NCBI GenBank assembly: GCA_049578545.1
Contig: JBAUMF010000012.1
Span: 27,385-91,384, forward strand
Source: DASQBT01 sp049578545
Lineage (GTDB): Bacteria > Pseudomonadota > Gammaproteobacteria > Burkholderiales > Thiobacillaceae
DNA: 64,000 nt
Direction: 5' to 3'
Of this stretch, positions 1-9,140 are shown in pieces. The notes under the pieces are model-generated. The model did no database searches. It was not told where the DNA came from and saw only the letters and a program-made list of their open reading frames with translations. How positions within the stretch are numbered: position 1 is the first letter of the stretch; every line of letters starts with the position of its first letter. The position numbers were made by a program, and so were the translations under genes.

Positions 1-1652
1 TCGGGCAATAACTTGCGCAGATCGACGCTTTGCTGTTGGCCCGGCTGACTGCCTCGCTTCAGCTGGGCCAGAACCTTGTTCATGCGTGCGACCGAGCTTT
101 CGATCGTGGCGATCATGTCTTCCTGAAATTCCGGCTTGTGCTTGTGCTTTTGCGCATTGGCCAATAACAGCGAAAGCTGGGCGACGAGATTCTTCAAATC
201 GTGAATGACAAAGGTCGTTGCGCGGTTATAGGACTCGAACTGGCGCGCCACGATGAGGGCATTGGATGCCCGCATCTGAGCCAGGTGGGTCGCGGCCTGG
301 CGGGCAGCCGTCTTGATCAGGTCGCTCACTTCCCAGTTGAAGCTGATTCTTGCCAGCGAGTGTTTGAGAACAATAAAGCCGATTAGTTGTTCGTGATGCA
401 GCAGCGGAATGAGCAGCCATGCGTCCGGCAGACCCGATATCCACAAGGGTAGTTCGAGGCTGTCGTATCGAGCTGGATTGACCCGATGCTCGTCAAGATC
501 GATCACCCACTGGCGCTGGATCAGCCAGTCGACCAGAGGAGAGGATGCGGGTTCCGTGCCTTGAGCGTCGGACATGTTCCAGTAGGCTGCCCGGGTGTAG
601 CCGGCACTTTCGTCCAGCAGCCAGATGGCTCCGCCAGGACTTTCTACCAGGCTGGCCAGCGCTTCCACGGTCCGTTCGCACATTCTTTCCCCGGCCGCTC
701 CCTCGGAAAGCATGCGGGTGAAATTCAGCCACTCATCGCGGTAATCGTAGTGGTAGCGGAAAAAATGCTTGCTCATCCACACCCGCACGCGGGCGCGCAA
801 GGTTCCGGAGAACAGGATGACGCCCAAAAGGATAACGGCGGCGAACAGGAACGCCGTTTGGATGACGCCCCCCCAGTTGCCACCAAAAATCCGGATGTAG
901 TAGCCCGCTGCCGCCATGAGCAGCAAATAGATGCCCGCCCCAAGCAGGGCGGCACCATGGAACATGACCCGGCGCGACAAGGCCATATTGGTTGGCGTTT
1001 CGCTGCTTTGCCGGGCAAATGAGATGGCAACCAGCGGGATGATCACCAGGCTGGCAAGACCGCGGGCGGTCCACACGTCGCCATCCAGTTGCTGGAAGAG
1101 CAGGGCGTTTGCGTAGAGATAGAAGTCATAGGCGAAAAGCCCGCCCAGACCGAGACTGAGGAACTTGAGTGACCAACGAAATTCGGGCTGGCTGCCCCGG
1201 TAGACCTGTTCCACCATGACCAGGCCGAGCACAGCCAGACTGACCATGCCCAGGTAGATCGAACTGGCCTTGAGCGTGGGCAGGTCGGACCAGATGGCCG
1301 GCAAGATCAGACCCGATACCAGTAGGGTCGTGATGCCCAAAGCCAGCCAGAACAGAATTCTGAGATGGCTTGGGGTAGGGGTATCGGATGGGCGATGACC
1401 TTTAAGGATTGCAAACAGCAATCCCAGCCAGGCGAAATCGCGCAGGACTTCCATCGCCAGGCCAAGCGGGCTGATGAAAGGCTGAAAACCCACAATCACG
1501 GACCAGAGGAGAGATGCGGCACTGGCGGTTGCGAGATACTTCGATTGCGGCCGCTCACGCCAGACAAACAGGGACAGAAGAAGCAACAGGCCAAAGGCCA
1601 GTGCGCCGAGCCCGTAGCCCAAGACAACAATATGCGGAGCCAAGCTTTGCAT
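1..1652 (-). CDS. prsK: PEP-CTERM system sensor histidine kinase PrsK (3' end outside window)
   Basis: Membrane sensor kinase of the PEP-CTERM/exosortase regulatory pair PrsK-PrsR. Read from an ATG at 1652 the protein starts MQSLAPHIVVLGYGLGALAF and continues with about seven to eight hydrophobic segments (roughly residues 1-280), then a GAF-like sensor region (about 310-460) and a dimerisation/phosphoacceptor helix with FVIHDLKN, placing the active His near residue 484. About 550 codons are visible; the ATPase domain lies beyond the window, so the truncation is only the window edge. The gene begins 7 bp after the stop of the EpsB-type sugar transferase, so the two are probably one transcript. 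The family assignment rests on the architecture (multi-TM, GAF, HisKA with HDLKN) and on the exopolysaccharide context; confidence is high. Confidence 0.88.
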   Translation of the reverse strand, partial: MQSLAPHIVVLGYGLGALAFGLLLLLSLFVWRERPQSKYLATASAASLLWSVIVGFQPFISPLGLAMEVLRDFAWLGLLFAILKGHRPSDTPTPSHLRILFWLALGITTLLVSGLILPAIWSDLPTLKASSIYLGMVSLAVLGLVMVEQVYRGSQPEFRWSLKFLSLGLGGLFAYDFYLYANALLFQQLDGDVWTARGLASLVIIPLVAISFARQSSETPTNMALSRRVMFHGAALLGAGIYLLLMAAAGYYIRIFGGNWGGVIQTAFLFAAVILLGVILFSGTLRARVRVWMSKHFFRYHYDYRDEWLNFTRMLSEGAAGERMCERTVEALASLVESPGGAIWLLDESAGYTRAAYWNMSDAQGTEPASSPLVDWLIQRQWVIDLDEHRVNPARYDSLELPLWISGLPDAWLLIPLLHHEQLIGFIVLKHSLARISFNWEVSDLIKTAARQAATHLAQMRASNALIVARQFESYNRATTFVIHDLKNLVAQLSLLLANAQKHKHKPEFQEDMIATIESSVARMNKVLAQLKRGSQPGQQQSVDLRKLLP

Positions 1653-1659
1653 GGTCAGT

Positions 1660-3051
1660 TCAGCGGGCTCCTTTTCCCCACAGGACGACCTGAACGGTCT
1701 GTAACAGAATCATGAGGTCCAGAAATAGACTGTGATTTTTTACGTAATACAAGTCATATTGTAGTTTTTCTATTGCATCTTCCACGCTGGCACCATATTC
1801 GTGGCGTACCTGGGCCCAACCGGTAATGCCGGGCTTGAGGATGTGGCGCACGCCATAATAAGCGATTTGCTGATTGAGCTCGGCAACAAAATAAGGGCGC
1901 TCAGGTCTGGGGCCGACGAAGCTCATGTCACCCATGAATACATTGAAAACCTGGGGCAGTTCATCAATCCTGGTTTTGCGGATGAAGCGTCCCACCCGCG
2001 TGGTACGGTCATCATTGGCCTGAGCCCAACGAGGCTTGCCATCCTGCTCCGCATCGGCACGCATGCTGCGGAATTTGAAAATAGTGAACGTTCGGCCGTG
2101 TTGCCCGACTCGTTCCTGACGATAGAACACCGGACCAGTGCTTTCCAGCTTGATGGCCAAACCGGCCAACAACATGATGGGCAGGGTCAGGCCGAGAAGG
2201 ATCAGGCTCATAACCACATCAAACATACGTTTGACCGTATCCCTCAGCATGCCCTGGTGGAATCCGTCTCCCAGGATCATCCAACTCGCATTCAGTGAAT
2301 CCAGTTGTAGGTGGCCGTTCTCCCGCTCGAAAAAGGAGGAGAGTTCCAGCACGCGAACCCCTTTCAATTTGCAGTCCAGCAAATCGGCAACCGGCAACGC
2401 GCCACCTCGCCGGTCTCGGACAGCCAGAACAATTTCGTCGATCTGCAATCGGCTTGCCAGTGAAGGCAATGGTTCCTCAGCATCCAGAATCTGCTCATGG
2501 GGAACAAAATGATGAATACTCGCCAGGGGCAGGTAACCCACAATTTGCAACCCTGATGAGGTGCCCTGCTTGGTCAGTAATTCGTCAATCTTGGCGGCCC
2601 GGCTGCCTGATCCCAACACCATGACTCTCGTCTTGAGGGTATCCATGGACGACCATCGCCAAAAGCCAAGGCGGATGAGCAGCACGGAGGCCAGGCCGAT
2701 GCCTAGCGCCAGCAGAAAGACGCCTCTGCCCAGATAGAGCGATTCCGGAAAAAGGTAAAATAACAGGCTCATCAGCACAAAACCGAGGCCGAAAGCCAAA
2801 CCCAAACGCAGCAGAAGCGAGCGCAGCGCGGTGCGCCATTCCCAGTCATACATGCCTAGGGCGCTCATCAACGCCAGCATGACGATGGTAAAGGCCAAGG
2901 CGCGCGGGAACAGGGCGCCCACCGATTTCGGTACGCTTGCGTCGAAGCGAACACTTACTCCAAGGTAGACGGCGCCCATCAGGATGAGGCCTTCCAGGAT
3001 GACCAAAGCCAGAATGCTGACAGGGATATAGTGCCTGAAGAACCGGATCAC
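1660..3051 (-). CDS. EpsB-type undecaprenyl-phosphate sugar transferase, PEP-CTERM/XrtA associated
   Basis: Priming glycosyltransferase expected to transfer a sugar-1-phosphate onto undecaprenyl phosphate at the inner membrane and start exopolysaccharide repeat-unit synthesis. The 463-residue protein has four to five N-terminal membrane helices, a CoA-binding-like middle region (MVLGSGSRAAKIDELL), another membrane helix near residue 275, and the bacterial sugar transferase domain with FKFRSMRADAE, RKTRIDELPQVFNV and SFVGPRPERPYF. The start is a GTG; the region upstream carries a sigma-54-like promoter. Length and architecture fit the TIGR03013-type exosortase-associated transferases. prsK follows at once, which ties it to the PEP-CTERM programme. 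Confidence 0.88.
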   Translation of the reverse strand: MIRFFRHYIPVSILALVILEGLILMGAVYLGVSVRFDASVPKSVGALFPRALAFTIVMLALMSALGMYDWEWRTALRSLLLRLGLAFGLGFVLMSLLFYLFPESLYLGRGVFLLALGIGLASVLLIRLGFWRWSSMDTLKTRVMVLGSGSRAAKIDELLTKQGTSSGLQIVGYLPLASIHHFVPHEQILDAEEPLPSLASRLQIDEIVLAVRDRRGGALPVADLLDCKLKGVRVLELSSFFERENGHLQLDSLNASWMILGDGFHQGMLRDTVKRMFDVVMSLILLGLTLPIMLLAGLAIKLESTGPVFYRQERVGQHGRTFTIFKFRSMRADAEQDGKPRWAQANDDRTTRVGRFIRKTRIDELPQVFNVFMGDMSFVGPRPERPYFVAELNQQIAYYGVRHILKPGITGWAQVRHEYGASVEDAIEKLQYDLYYVKNHSLFLDLMILLQTVQVVLWGKGAR

Positions 3052-3087
3052 GATGAAGCGCTTTACCTAACTTGGAGAATGACTAAC

Positions 3088-3105
3088 CTGCAGGATTTAT
3101 GCCAG
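3088..3105 (-). promoter_or_regulatory. Candidate sigma-54 (-24/-12) promoter for the sugar transferase-prsK operon
   Basis: On the minus strand the sequence TGGCATAAATCCTGCA has GG and GC elements separated by exactly 10 bases, as sigma-54 promoters require. The -24 half matches TGGCA fully and the -12 half (CTGCA) has one mismatch to TTGCA. The expected transcription start would lie about 27 bases before the GTG start of the sugar transferase. Three similar sites precede the PEP-CTERM genes in this window. This is a pattern match by eye, not a measured promoter. Confidence 0.55.
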
Positions 3106-3181
3106 GAGCTACCGAGGCTTGCTTTTGAAATTTGGGGAGAAGGGGGACGGAAGTTTTTGAAGGTGTCGAACAGGGGCAGCC

Positions 3182-3772
3182 CTAATCGTAAAGTGATGGG
3201 CCCCCCATCAAGAGCGTTTTGACTTGGGGCAGCCGCATACGGCGAGGGCTGCCATCGGCTTGCGTGCGCTTCATTTGGCCGAGTGCTGTACGCGGATAAA
3301 GAATCAATTCTAGGGTGCCGCGCGCATCGTGAACAAGAAAACTCGGGTGGCTGGTCTGGCCAGAACGCGCCTCTCCCCGCACATAATCGATTCGCCGGTT
3401 CAACAGAAAAAATTCCAGTTCCTTTTCATCATCCCAGAACAACTGCAGGTTGATCTCGGAATGTCGGCCAGCCGTGCCGTTCAGCACAGGGCCTGTCAGG
3501 TGCGGGTCGAACGCCTCCAGCAGCGACATGTATTCCATGGCCAGTTGCCGTAAATTGGTCAACTGGTCCTTCTGCGCCTCACTCTGGTACAGCGCCTGGT
3601 AGCTTCGCAGTGCTTCCTCGATCTCCTGATTATCAGGCAAGGCGCGGCTATCAGGCGCGCCTAGCTGGCGAGCCGCCTTGCGTTTGGCGGTCCCGTAATC
3701 GAGACTGCCGTCACCGGCGATAAGTCGTGCAGCCTCGTTGGCAATAAGGCGGCGCATCTCGCGTGCCTTCAT
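3182..3772 (-). CDS. Conserved hypothetical protein, nucleotidyltransferase-like
   Basis: A 196-residue soluble protein of unknown function. The N-terminal half is helical and charged (MKAREMRRLIANEAARLI); the C-terminal half holds GTAGRHSEINLQLFWDDEKE and FFLLNRRIDYVRGEARSG, which resembles the strand-helix pattern of minimal nucleotidyltransferase-like proteins found in betaproteobacteria, but a classical GS-x9-DxD motif is not visible. No signal peptide or membrane helix is seen. Its ATG overlaps the stop of mrcA by four bases, so it is translationally coupled to PBP1A. I do not assign an activity. Confidence 0.6.
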   Translation of the reverse strand: MKAREMRRLIANEAARLIAGDGSLDYGTAKRKAARQLGAPDSRALPDNQEIEEALRSYQALYQSEAQKDQLTNLRQLAMEYMSLLEAFDPHLTGPVLNGTAGRHSEINLQLFWDDEKELEFFLLNRRIDYVRGEARSGQTSHPSFLVHDARGTLELILYPRTALGQMKRTQADGSPRRMRLPQVKTLLMGGPSLYD

Positions 3773-6168
3773 ATCAGGTTCGGCACAGCTTGTTCTGGTT
3801 TGGGAGCGCTTTTCTCGACAGGGGATGGGCTTGTCAGGTTTGGCCCAGCAGGCTGTTCTGGCTTCGGGGCAGCCTCCTCCAGTGGGGATAGACCCTGCGT
3901 AGGCAGATATTCCTGATAGAAATATTCAGTCATGCCGTTTTCCCCCGGAGCAGATGGGGCGCCTGTATCCGGGTTGATCGTTGCCGTTACGACGCCAGCG
4001 GGAGCGGTAAATGATTTTTGCGGCATCGAGCGCAGCGCTTTGGCCATGAAATCCATCCAGATCGGTAATGCTGCCTGACTGCCTGTTTCTCCTGGCCCCA
4101 GTGAGCGGGGCTGGTCAAAACCGATCCAGGACACGGCAACCAGATTGGGGTTGAAACCGGCAAACCAGCCGTCCCTTTGGTCATTGGTCGTTCCGGTTTT
4201 GCCGGCAATGTCTGACCTGCCCAGTTGGCTGGCTCTGGCGGCTGTTCCATAACGGACAACATCCTGCATCATGCTGGTCATGATAAACGCATTGCGGGCA
4301 TCCAATACGCGGGGTGCCTCAATGCCGGGCCGAAAGGGTTTGCCTTCCATCAGTACCTGCCCTTGGCCGTCCAGAACGCGTTCTATCAGGTAGGGTTTAA
4401 CGGCGTACCCCCCGTTTGCAAATACGGCATATCCCGCAGCCAGTTGCAGGGGTGTGACGGACCCCGCACCCAATGCCATCGTCAGATAGGGCGGGTGGCG
4501 TGCAGGGTCAAAACCAAAGCGTTTGATGTAATCCCTCACATAGTAAGGACCGATCGCTTGCAAAATCCGGATGGACACCATGTTGAGCGAGCGCGTTAGA
4601 GCTGTGCGCATGCGCACCGGCCCGGAATAGGTATTGTCGTAGTTCTTGGGTTCCCACGCGGTGCTCCCTGTTTCTTCTGCGGAAAGCGTCAGCGGAGCAT
4701 CATCAATGATCGTGGCGGGGGTGTAACCTTTTTCCAGCGCAGCTGAATAGACAAAAGGTTTGAAGCTGGATCCAGGTTGGCGCCAGGCCTGGGTCGCATG
4801 ATTAAACTTGTTGCGCGCAAAATCAAAGCCGCCAACCAGGGCTGTAATGCCGCCGGTGGACGTGTCGATTGCCACGAGGGCTGCTTCGGCATCGGGTACT
4901 TGTCCCAGACGCCATTTGCCGTCCTTGTCACGGATTACCCTGACTACATCTCCCGCTGTTAATCGCCTGTCCTTGCTCGACTTTTTGCTGTTCAACCAGT
5001 TGGCCGCCAGTTTGAATCCTGCGGGTGAGATTTCTGCACGGCTGCCACCGGCAAAGCCAACGACCAGCGACTTCGCTGAAACATTCAAAAGGACTCCAGG
5101 CTGCAGGCCGTTTACCGTGTCAAAATCATCCAGAGTCTCAGCGATCATTTTGTCTCTGGAAGCTGCGTCTGCAGGCAGGTTGATGTGTTTTTCGGGGCCA
5201 CGGTAACTGTGTCGCTGGTCGTAGGCCATGAGGCCGTTTTGCAGCGCCTGGTTGGCAGCGATCTGCTGATCCTTATTTATTGTTGTGTAAACCTTGAACC
5301 CCGTGCTGTAGAGCGATTCTCCATACTGCTGAAAGAGCACCTGGCGGACCATTTCAGCTACAAAACCCGCCGGTACATCAACCAACTGCTTCTCCTTCCT
5401 AACCACCAGTTCTTCATTCATTGCTTGGCGATAGTCGGAATCCGAAATCATCCGCAGAGCTTTCATTCGACCCAGAACATAACGCTGTCGGGCTTGGGCC
5501 CGCTGTGGATTGGTCACTGGATTATAAAGTGAGGGTCCCTTAGGCAAGCCTGCCAACATGGCCGTTTCAGCCAAGGAAAGCTTGTCTAGGGGGTTGCCAA
5601 AGTAGGTGCGTGCGGCAGCCTCAAAACCGTACGCACGTTGCCCAAGGTAAATCTGGTTGATGTAGAGCTCAAGAATCTTGTCCTTGGACAGGTTGTGCTC
5701 AATCTTCATGGCCAGCAGGACTTCCGATATCTTGCGGGTAAATGTTTTTTCCCTGGAAAGAAAGAAATTGCGTGCAACCTGCATAGTGATAGTGCTCGCC
5801 CCTTCTTTTGCGCCGCCTGATATGAGATTGGCGGCTGCCGCCCTCAATATTCCCAAGGTATCAACGCCCCCATGTTGATAAAAGCGCTCATCCTCGGCGG
5901 CAATGATGGCCTGCTTCATCCGTTCGGGAACTTTGCTGATGGGGACAAATGCCCGGCGCTCTTCGCCAAATTCGCCAAGCAAGGCGCCGTCACTGGAATA
6001 GATCCTCAGTGGCTGTTTGGGTTTGTAGTCTGTAAGCGCTTCAAGAGGAGGCAAATTTGGGTAAATCAAGGCTGCTGCCAAGCCGGCCAGGGCCGAACCG
6101 ACGATGCCCAAGCCGAGTGCAACAACAAGGGCGTAATGCCACCATTTAGAAAACATTGACGTACTCAT
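3769..6168 (-). CDS. mrcA: Penicillin-binding protein 1A (bifunctional transglycosylase/transpeptidase)
   Basis: Class A PBP that polymerises and crosslinks peptidoglycan at the inner membrane. An N-terminal anchor helix (about residues 10-35) is followed by the GT51 transglycosylase with EDERFYQHGGVD and a penicillin-binding transpeptidase domain with SSFK (SxxK, catalytic Ser), SLN (SxN) and KTGTT (KTG). A PBP1A-type OB insert separates the two. The C-terminal tail is rich in Pro, Glu and Lys. An ATG at 6168 gives 799 residues; an in-frame TTG 57 bases upstream only adds a non-conserved stretch, and a later ATG at 6156 is the alternative. Divergent from pilM, the usual arrangement in betaproteobacteria, so a control region lies between them. 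Confidence 0.93.
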   Translation of the reverse strand: MSTSMFSKWWHYALVVALGLGIVGSALAGLAAALIYPNLPPLEALTDYKPKQPLRIYSSDGALLGEFGEERRAFVPISKVPERMKQAIIAAEDERFYQHGGVDTLGILRAAAANLISGGAKEGASTITMQVARNFFLSREKTFTRKISEVLLAMKIEHNLSKDKILELYINQIYLGQRAYGFEAAARTYFGNPLDKLSLAETAMLAGLPKGPSLYNPVTNPQRAQARQRYVLGRMKALRMISDSDYRQAMNEELVVRKEKQLVDVPAGFVAEMVRQVLFQQYGESLYSTGFKVYTTINKDQQIAANQALQNGLMAYDQRHSYRGPEKHINLPADAASRDKMIAETLDDFDTVNGLQPGVLLNVSAKSLVVGFAGGSRAEISPAGFKLAANWLNSKKSSKDRRLTAGDVVRVIRDKDGKWRLGQVPDAEAALVAIDTSTGGITALVGGFDFARNKFNHATQAWRQPGSSFKPFVYSAALEKGYTPATIIDDAPLTLSAEETGSTAWEPKNYDNTYSGPVRMRTALTRSLNMVSIRILQAIGPYYVRDYIKRFGFDPARHPPYLTMALGAGSVTPLQLAAGYAVFANGGYAVKPYLIERVLDGQGQVLMEGKPFRPGIEAPRVLDARNAFIMTSMMQDVVRYGTAARASQLGRSDIAGKTGTTNDQRDGWFAGFNPNLVAVSWIGFDQPRSLGPGETGSQAALPIWMDFMAKALRSMPQKSFTAPAGVVTATINPDTGAPSAPGENGMTEYFYQEYLPTQGLSPLEEAAPKPEQPAGPNLTSPSPVEKSAPKPEQAVPNLI

Positions 6169-6336
6169 TAAAGTTTCGAGGATTATAGGCGTTATGTGTG
6201 TTGGGATTTGGACACATCGTGTCAAATAACTGTTCAGACCCGGAAAATCGTTTTGGGTTTCTGTTAGTTGCTGCTAGGATTTAAATTCAATTATAAATAT
6301 CTGTTGACAACTTAATAAAATCAAAGGGAAAAATCT

Positions 6337-7425
6337 TTGAGATTCGATTTCAGCCTGGATGGATTTACCACCAAGACGCCGCCGATGTTGGGTCTGGACA
6401 TCAGTTCCACGTCCGTCAAGTTCGTTGAATTGTCGGACACCGGCAAAGGGACCTATCGGGTGGAGCGCTATATCATAGAGCCACTGCCCAAGGACGCCGT
6501 CACTGATGGCAATATTGCCAACATGGAGATGGTTGCCGAGGCAATCCAACGCGCCTGGAAGGCGCTGGGAACCCGGGTCAGGCACGTTGCCATGGCGCTT
6601 CCTTCCAATGCGGTCATAACCAAGAAAATCCTGGCGCCCGCCACCCTTTCGGGCATTGAACTTGAGAATCAGGTTGAAAGCGAAGCCAACCAGGTCATTC
6701 CCTTCCCCATGGATGAAGTGAACCTGGATTTTCAGGTCTTGGGGCCAGCTGCAAGCAGTCCCACGGATGTGCAAATCTTGCTGGCTGCCGCGCGCAAGGA
6801 GAAGGTCGAAGACAGGGTCGCGTCTGCCGAAGCTTCAGGCCTCAAGTCTTTGGTGATGGATGTCGAAGCCTATGCAACCCAACTGGCTTATGAGGCCATG
6901 TCGAATCAGCTGCCTAACAGCGGTGCGGGTCAAACGGTGGCGATCATTGATGTTGGTGCCAGCGCGATGCATATTAATATTCTTCACGACAACGATTCGG
7001 TCTATTTGCGCGACCACGGTTTTGGGGGCAATCAGCTCAATCAGGAAATATCCCGTCGTTACGGCATGACCGGTGAAGAGGCCGAAATGGCGAAACGCAG
7101 GGGTACACTCCCGGAAAGTTATGAGGTAGAGGTGTTGCAGCCCTATAGCGAAACCTTGGCTATGGAAATTGGCCGCGCCTTGCAATTGTTCACCACCTCA
7201 ACCCAATACCACAAGGTAGACCAGATTCTGTTAGCGGGTGGCGGGGCCATGATTCCGGGACTCGATGATGTGGTTGCCAATCGAACCGGTATCCCAACCA
7301 TGGTGGCCAACCCATTTTCCAACATGGCGGTTGGCTCCAAGATTCGACCACAAGAACTGGCCAGTGACGCCCCTGCCTTATTTGTAGCCTGTGGCCTCGC
7401 CTTGCGGAGGTTCGACCCACAATGA
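6337..7425 (+). CDS. pilM: Type IV pilus assembly protein PilM (actin-like ATPase)
   Basis: Cytoplasmic actin-like component of the type IV pilus alignment complex; it binds the short N-terminal tail of PilN. The 362-residue protein has the phosphate-1 motif LGLDISSTSVKFVEL, the central VAIIDVGASAMHI and a C-terminal ILLAGGGAMIPGLDD adenosine loop. The start taken is a TTG preceded by AAAGGGA; starting at the ATG 48 bases later would remove the short N-terminal extension that the family normally has. First gene of pilMNOPQ; its stop overlaps the pilN start by four bases. Confidence 0.95.
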   Translation: MRFDFSLDGFTTKTPPMLGLDISSTSVKFVELSDTGKGTYRVERYIIEPLPKDAVTDGNIANMEMVAEAIQRAWKALGTRVRHVAMALPSNAVITKKILAPATLSGIELENQVESEANQVIPFPMDEVNLDFQVLGPAASSPTDVQILLAAARKEKVEDRVASAEASGLKSLVMDVEAYATQLAYEAMSNQLPNSGAGQTVAIIDVGASAMHINILHDNDSVYLRDHGFGGNQLNQEISRRYGMTGEEAEMAKRRGTLPESYEVEVLQPYSETLAMEIGRALQLFTTSTQYHKVDQILLAGGGAMIPGLDDVVANRTGIPTMVANPFSNMAVGSKIRPQELASDAPALFVACGLALRRFDPQ

Positions 7426-8006
7426 GCATTCGGATTAACCTGCTCCCGCACCGGGAGCTGAAGCGGGCGGCCCGGCGACGTCAATTCAATTTTATGCTTG
7501 CGGCCGCGCTGATAGCGGGGGCAGCAGTCGCTGTTATTGGCCATACCGTGATCGCAGCTCGTCAGTCAAACCAGAATGAGAGAAATCAATATCTCCAGGA
7601 CGAGATCGCCAAGCTGGATAAGCAAATTGGCAAAATAAACGAGATCAAGCAACAGACCACAAACTTGCTGGAACGCAAGCAGGTTGTCGAGACGCTTCAG
7701 TCGGACCGAACAGAAGTGGTGCACCTGTTTGATGAAATGATACGTCGCCTCCCAGAGGGGCTTTACCTCAAGTCATTCAAACAGGCGGGTGACACGATCA
7801 CCATCGACGGTTATACGCAGTCAAGTGCCCGGGTTTCCTCCCTCATGCGTAATCTTGATGATTCCCCATGGCTTGTACAGGCCAGTTTGGTGGAAATCAA
7901 GGCGGCCACCGTGAATAACCTGCGTGCCAACGAGTTCGTTCTGACTGTTAAGCAAACGCGCCAGCTGCCAGAAGAAAAAGCGCCGGTTGGAAAGGGCAAG
8001 GCATGA
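7422..8006 (+). CDS. pilN: Type IV pilus assembly protein PilN
   Basis: Bitopic inner-membrane protein of the pilus alignment complex. It begins MSIRINLLPHRELKR, the conserved INLLP motif that docks in PilM, then has one membrane helix (about residues 22-43), a coiled-coil stretch (about 50-95) and a periplasmic ferredoxin-like fold ending in a Lys-rich tail. The 194-residue length is normal. The ATG overlaps the pilM stop and the stop overlaps the pilO start, so the operon is translationally coupled. Confidence 0.94.
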   Translation: MSIRINLLPHRELKRAARRRQFNFMLAAALIAGAAVAVIGHTVIAARQSNQNERNQYLQDEIAKLDKQIGKINEIKQQTTNLLERKQVVETLQSDRTEVVHLFDEMIRRLPEGLYLKSFKQAGDTITIDGYTQSSARVSSLMRNLDDSPWLVQASLVEIKAATVNNLRANEFVLTVKQTRQLPEEKAPVGKGKA

Positions 8007-8632
8007 ATCTCGATCTGAATAATCTTGACCTAAAGACAATTCCTGACTGGCCATTCGGGGCAAAGTTGGTGACGTTGGCTCTCCTTTTCATATTGATAGT
8101 AGGTGCAGGTTGGTGGTTCGATTGGAAGTCTGGCCTGGACGCGCTTGAAGTGGGCCAGCGTAAGGAACAAGAACTCCGGGCAACCTTCGTAGCAAAGAAA
8201 GGACAGGCAGTTAACCTGGAAGCCTATGAACAGCAGTTGAAGGATATTCAACAGGCTTTTGGCGCTCTCCTGAAACAGCTTCCTAATCGCCAGGAAATGG
8301 ATGCCTTGATAACTGACGTAAACCAGGCTGGGCTAGGCCGTGGCTTGCAATTCGAACTGTTCAAGCCGGGCGCAGAAATCAAGAGTGACTTTTATGCCGA
8401 AACGCCAATCAGTATCAAGGTAACAGGTGGGTATCAAGATCTAGCCGCATTTACCAGCGATGTGGCAAAGCTTTCGCGCATTGTTACTTTGCACGATATC
8501 TCCCTCACACCTGGCAAGGATGGTTCTTTGGAGATGGACGCGATAGCCAAGACGTATCGCTACCTGGATGAAGATGAAGTAGCCGCTCAGGAGCAGGCCA
8601 AGAAGAAAGATAAGAAGGGAGTGAAGAAATGA
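8003..8632 (+). CDS. pilO: Type IV pilus assembly protein PilO
   Basis: Partner of PilN in the periplasmic alignment complex. The 209-residue protein has a short cytoplasmic start, one membrane helix (LVTLALLFILIVGAGWWF, about residues 22-40), a coiled coil containing Glu/Gln-rich helices (50-95) and a core with LPNRQEMDALITDVNQAG and the IKVTGGYQDLAAF strand typical of PilO. A Lys-rich C-terminus ends the protein. Overlaps both neighbours by four bases. Confidence 0.94.
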   Translation: MNLDLNNLDLKTIPDWPFGAKLVTLALLFILIVGAGWWFDWKSGLDALEVGQRKEQELRATFVAKKGQAVNLEAYEQQLKDIQQAFGALLKQLPNRQEMDALITDVNQAGLGRGLQFELFKPGAEIKSDFYAETPISIKVTGGYQDLAAFTSDVAKLSRIVTLHDISLTPGKDGSLEMDAIAKTYRYLDEDEVAAQEQAKKKDKKGVKK

Positions 8633-9129
8633 AAAAGCTCACCTGCCTTCTGTTTAGCCTGATGCTTGCCGCTTGTGGCATTGGTGGCATGAGTGATCTG
8701 AAGCAGTTCGTTGCAGATACCGGTAAGGATTTGCAGGGCAAAGTTGAACCTCTTCCCCAAGTCAAACCGTATGAGCCTTTCGAATACAATGCATTCAACC
8801 TTCCTGATCCATTCAAACCGCGCAAGCTATCTCCCAAGGGAGGAGGTGGCGGGCTACAGCCCGATTTGGCACGGCCCAAGGAACCATTGGAAGCATACTC
8901 CCTGGAAACACTGAAAATGGTGGGTACCTTGGAGAAAGATGGCGTCATCAATGCAGTGATCAAGACTCCCGATAACGCCATATATCATGTGCACAAAGGA
9001 AATTATTTGGGCCAGAACTTCGGCATGATTGTTGGAATAAGCGATTCCGGAGTCAAGCTCAAAGAAATTGTGCAGGATAGCGCAGGTGATTGGACTGAGC
9101 GCGACAGTACCCTAACTTTGCAAGAGTGA
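8629..9129 (+). CDS. pilP: Type IV pilus lipoprotein PilP
   Basis: Inner-membrane lipoprotein linking the PilNO complex to the PilQ secretin. The N-terminus has a short hydrophobic segment and a lipobox (LMLAAC, Cys near residue 16). A disordered Pro-rich region with FNLPDPFKPRK follows, then a beta-sandwich domain with LETLKMVGTLEKDG and VHKGNYLGQNFGMIVGI, hallmark stretches of PilP. The length of 166 residues is typical. It overlaps pilO and ends just before pilQ. Confidence 0.94.
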   Translation: MKKLTCLLFSLMLAACGIGGMSDLKQFVADTGKDLQGKVEPLPQVKPYEPFEYNAFNLPDPFKPRKLSPKGGGGGLQPDLARPKEPLEAYSLETLKMVGTLEKDGVINAVIKTPDNAIYHVHKGNYLGQNFGMIVGISDSGVKLKEIVQDSAGDWTERDSTLTLQE

Positions 9130-9140
9130 TTGAGGCGGAT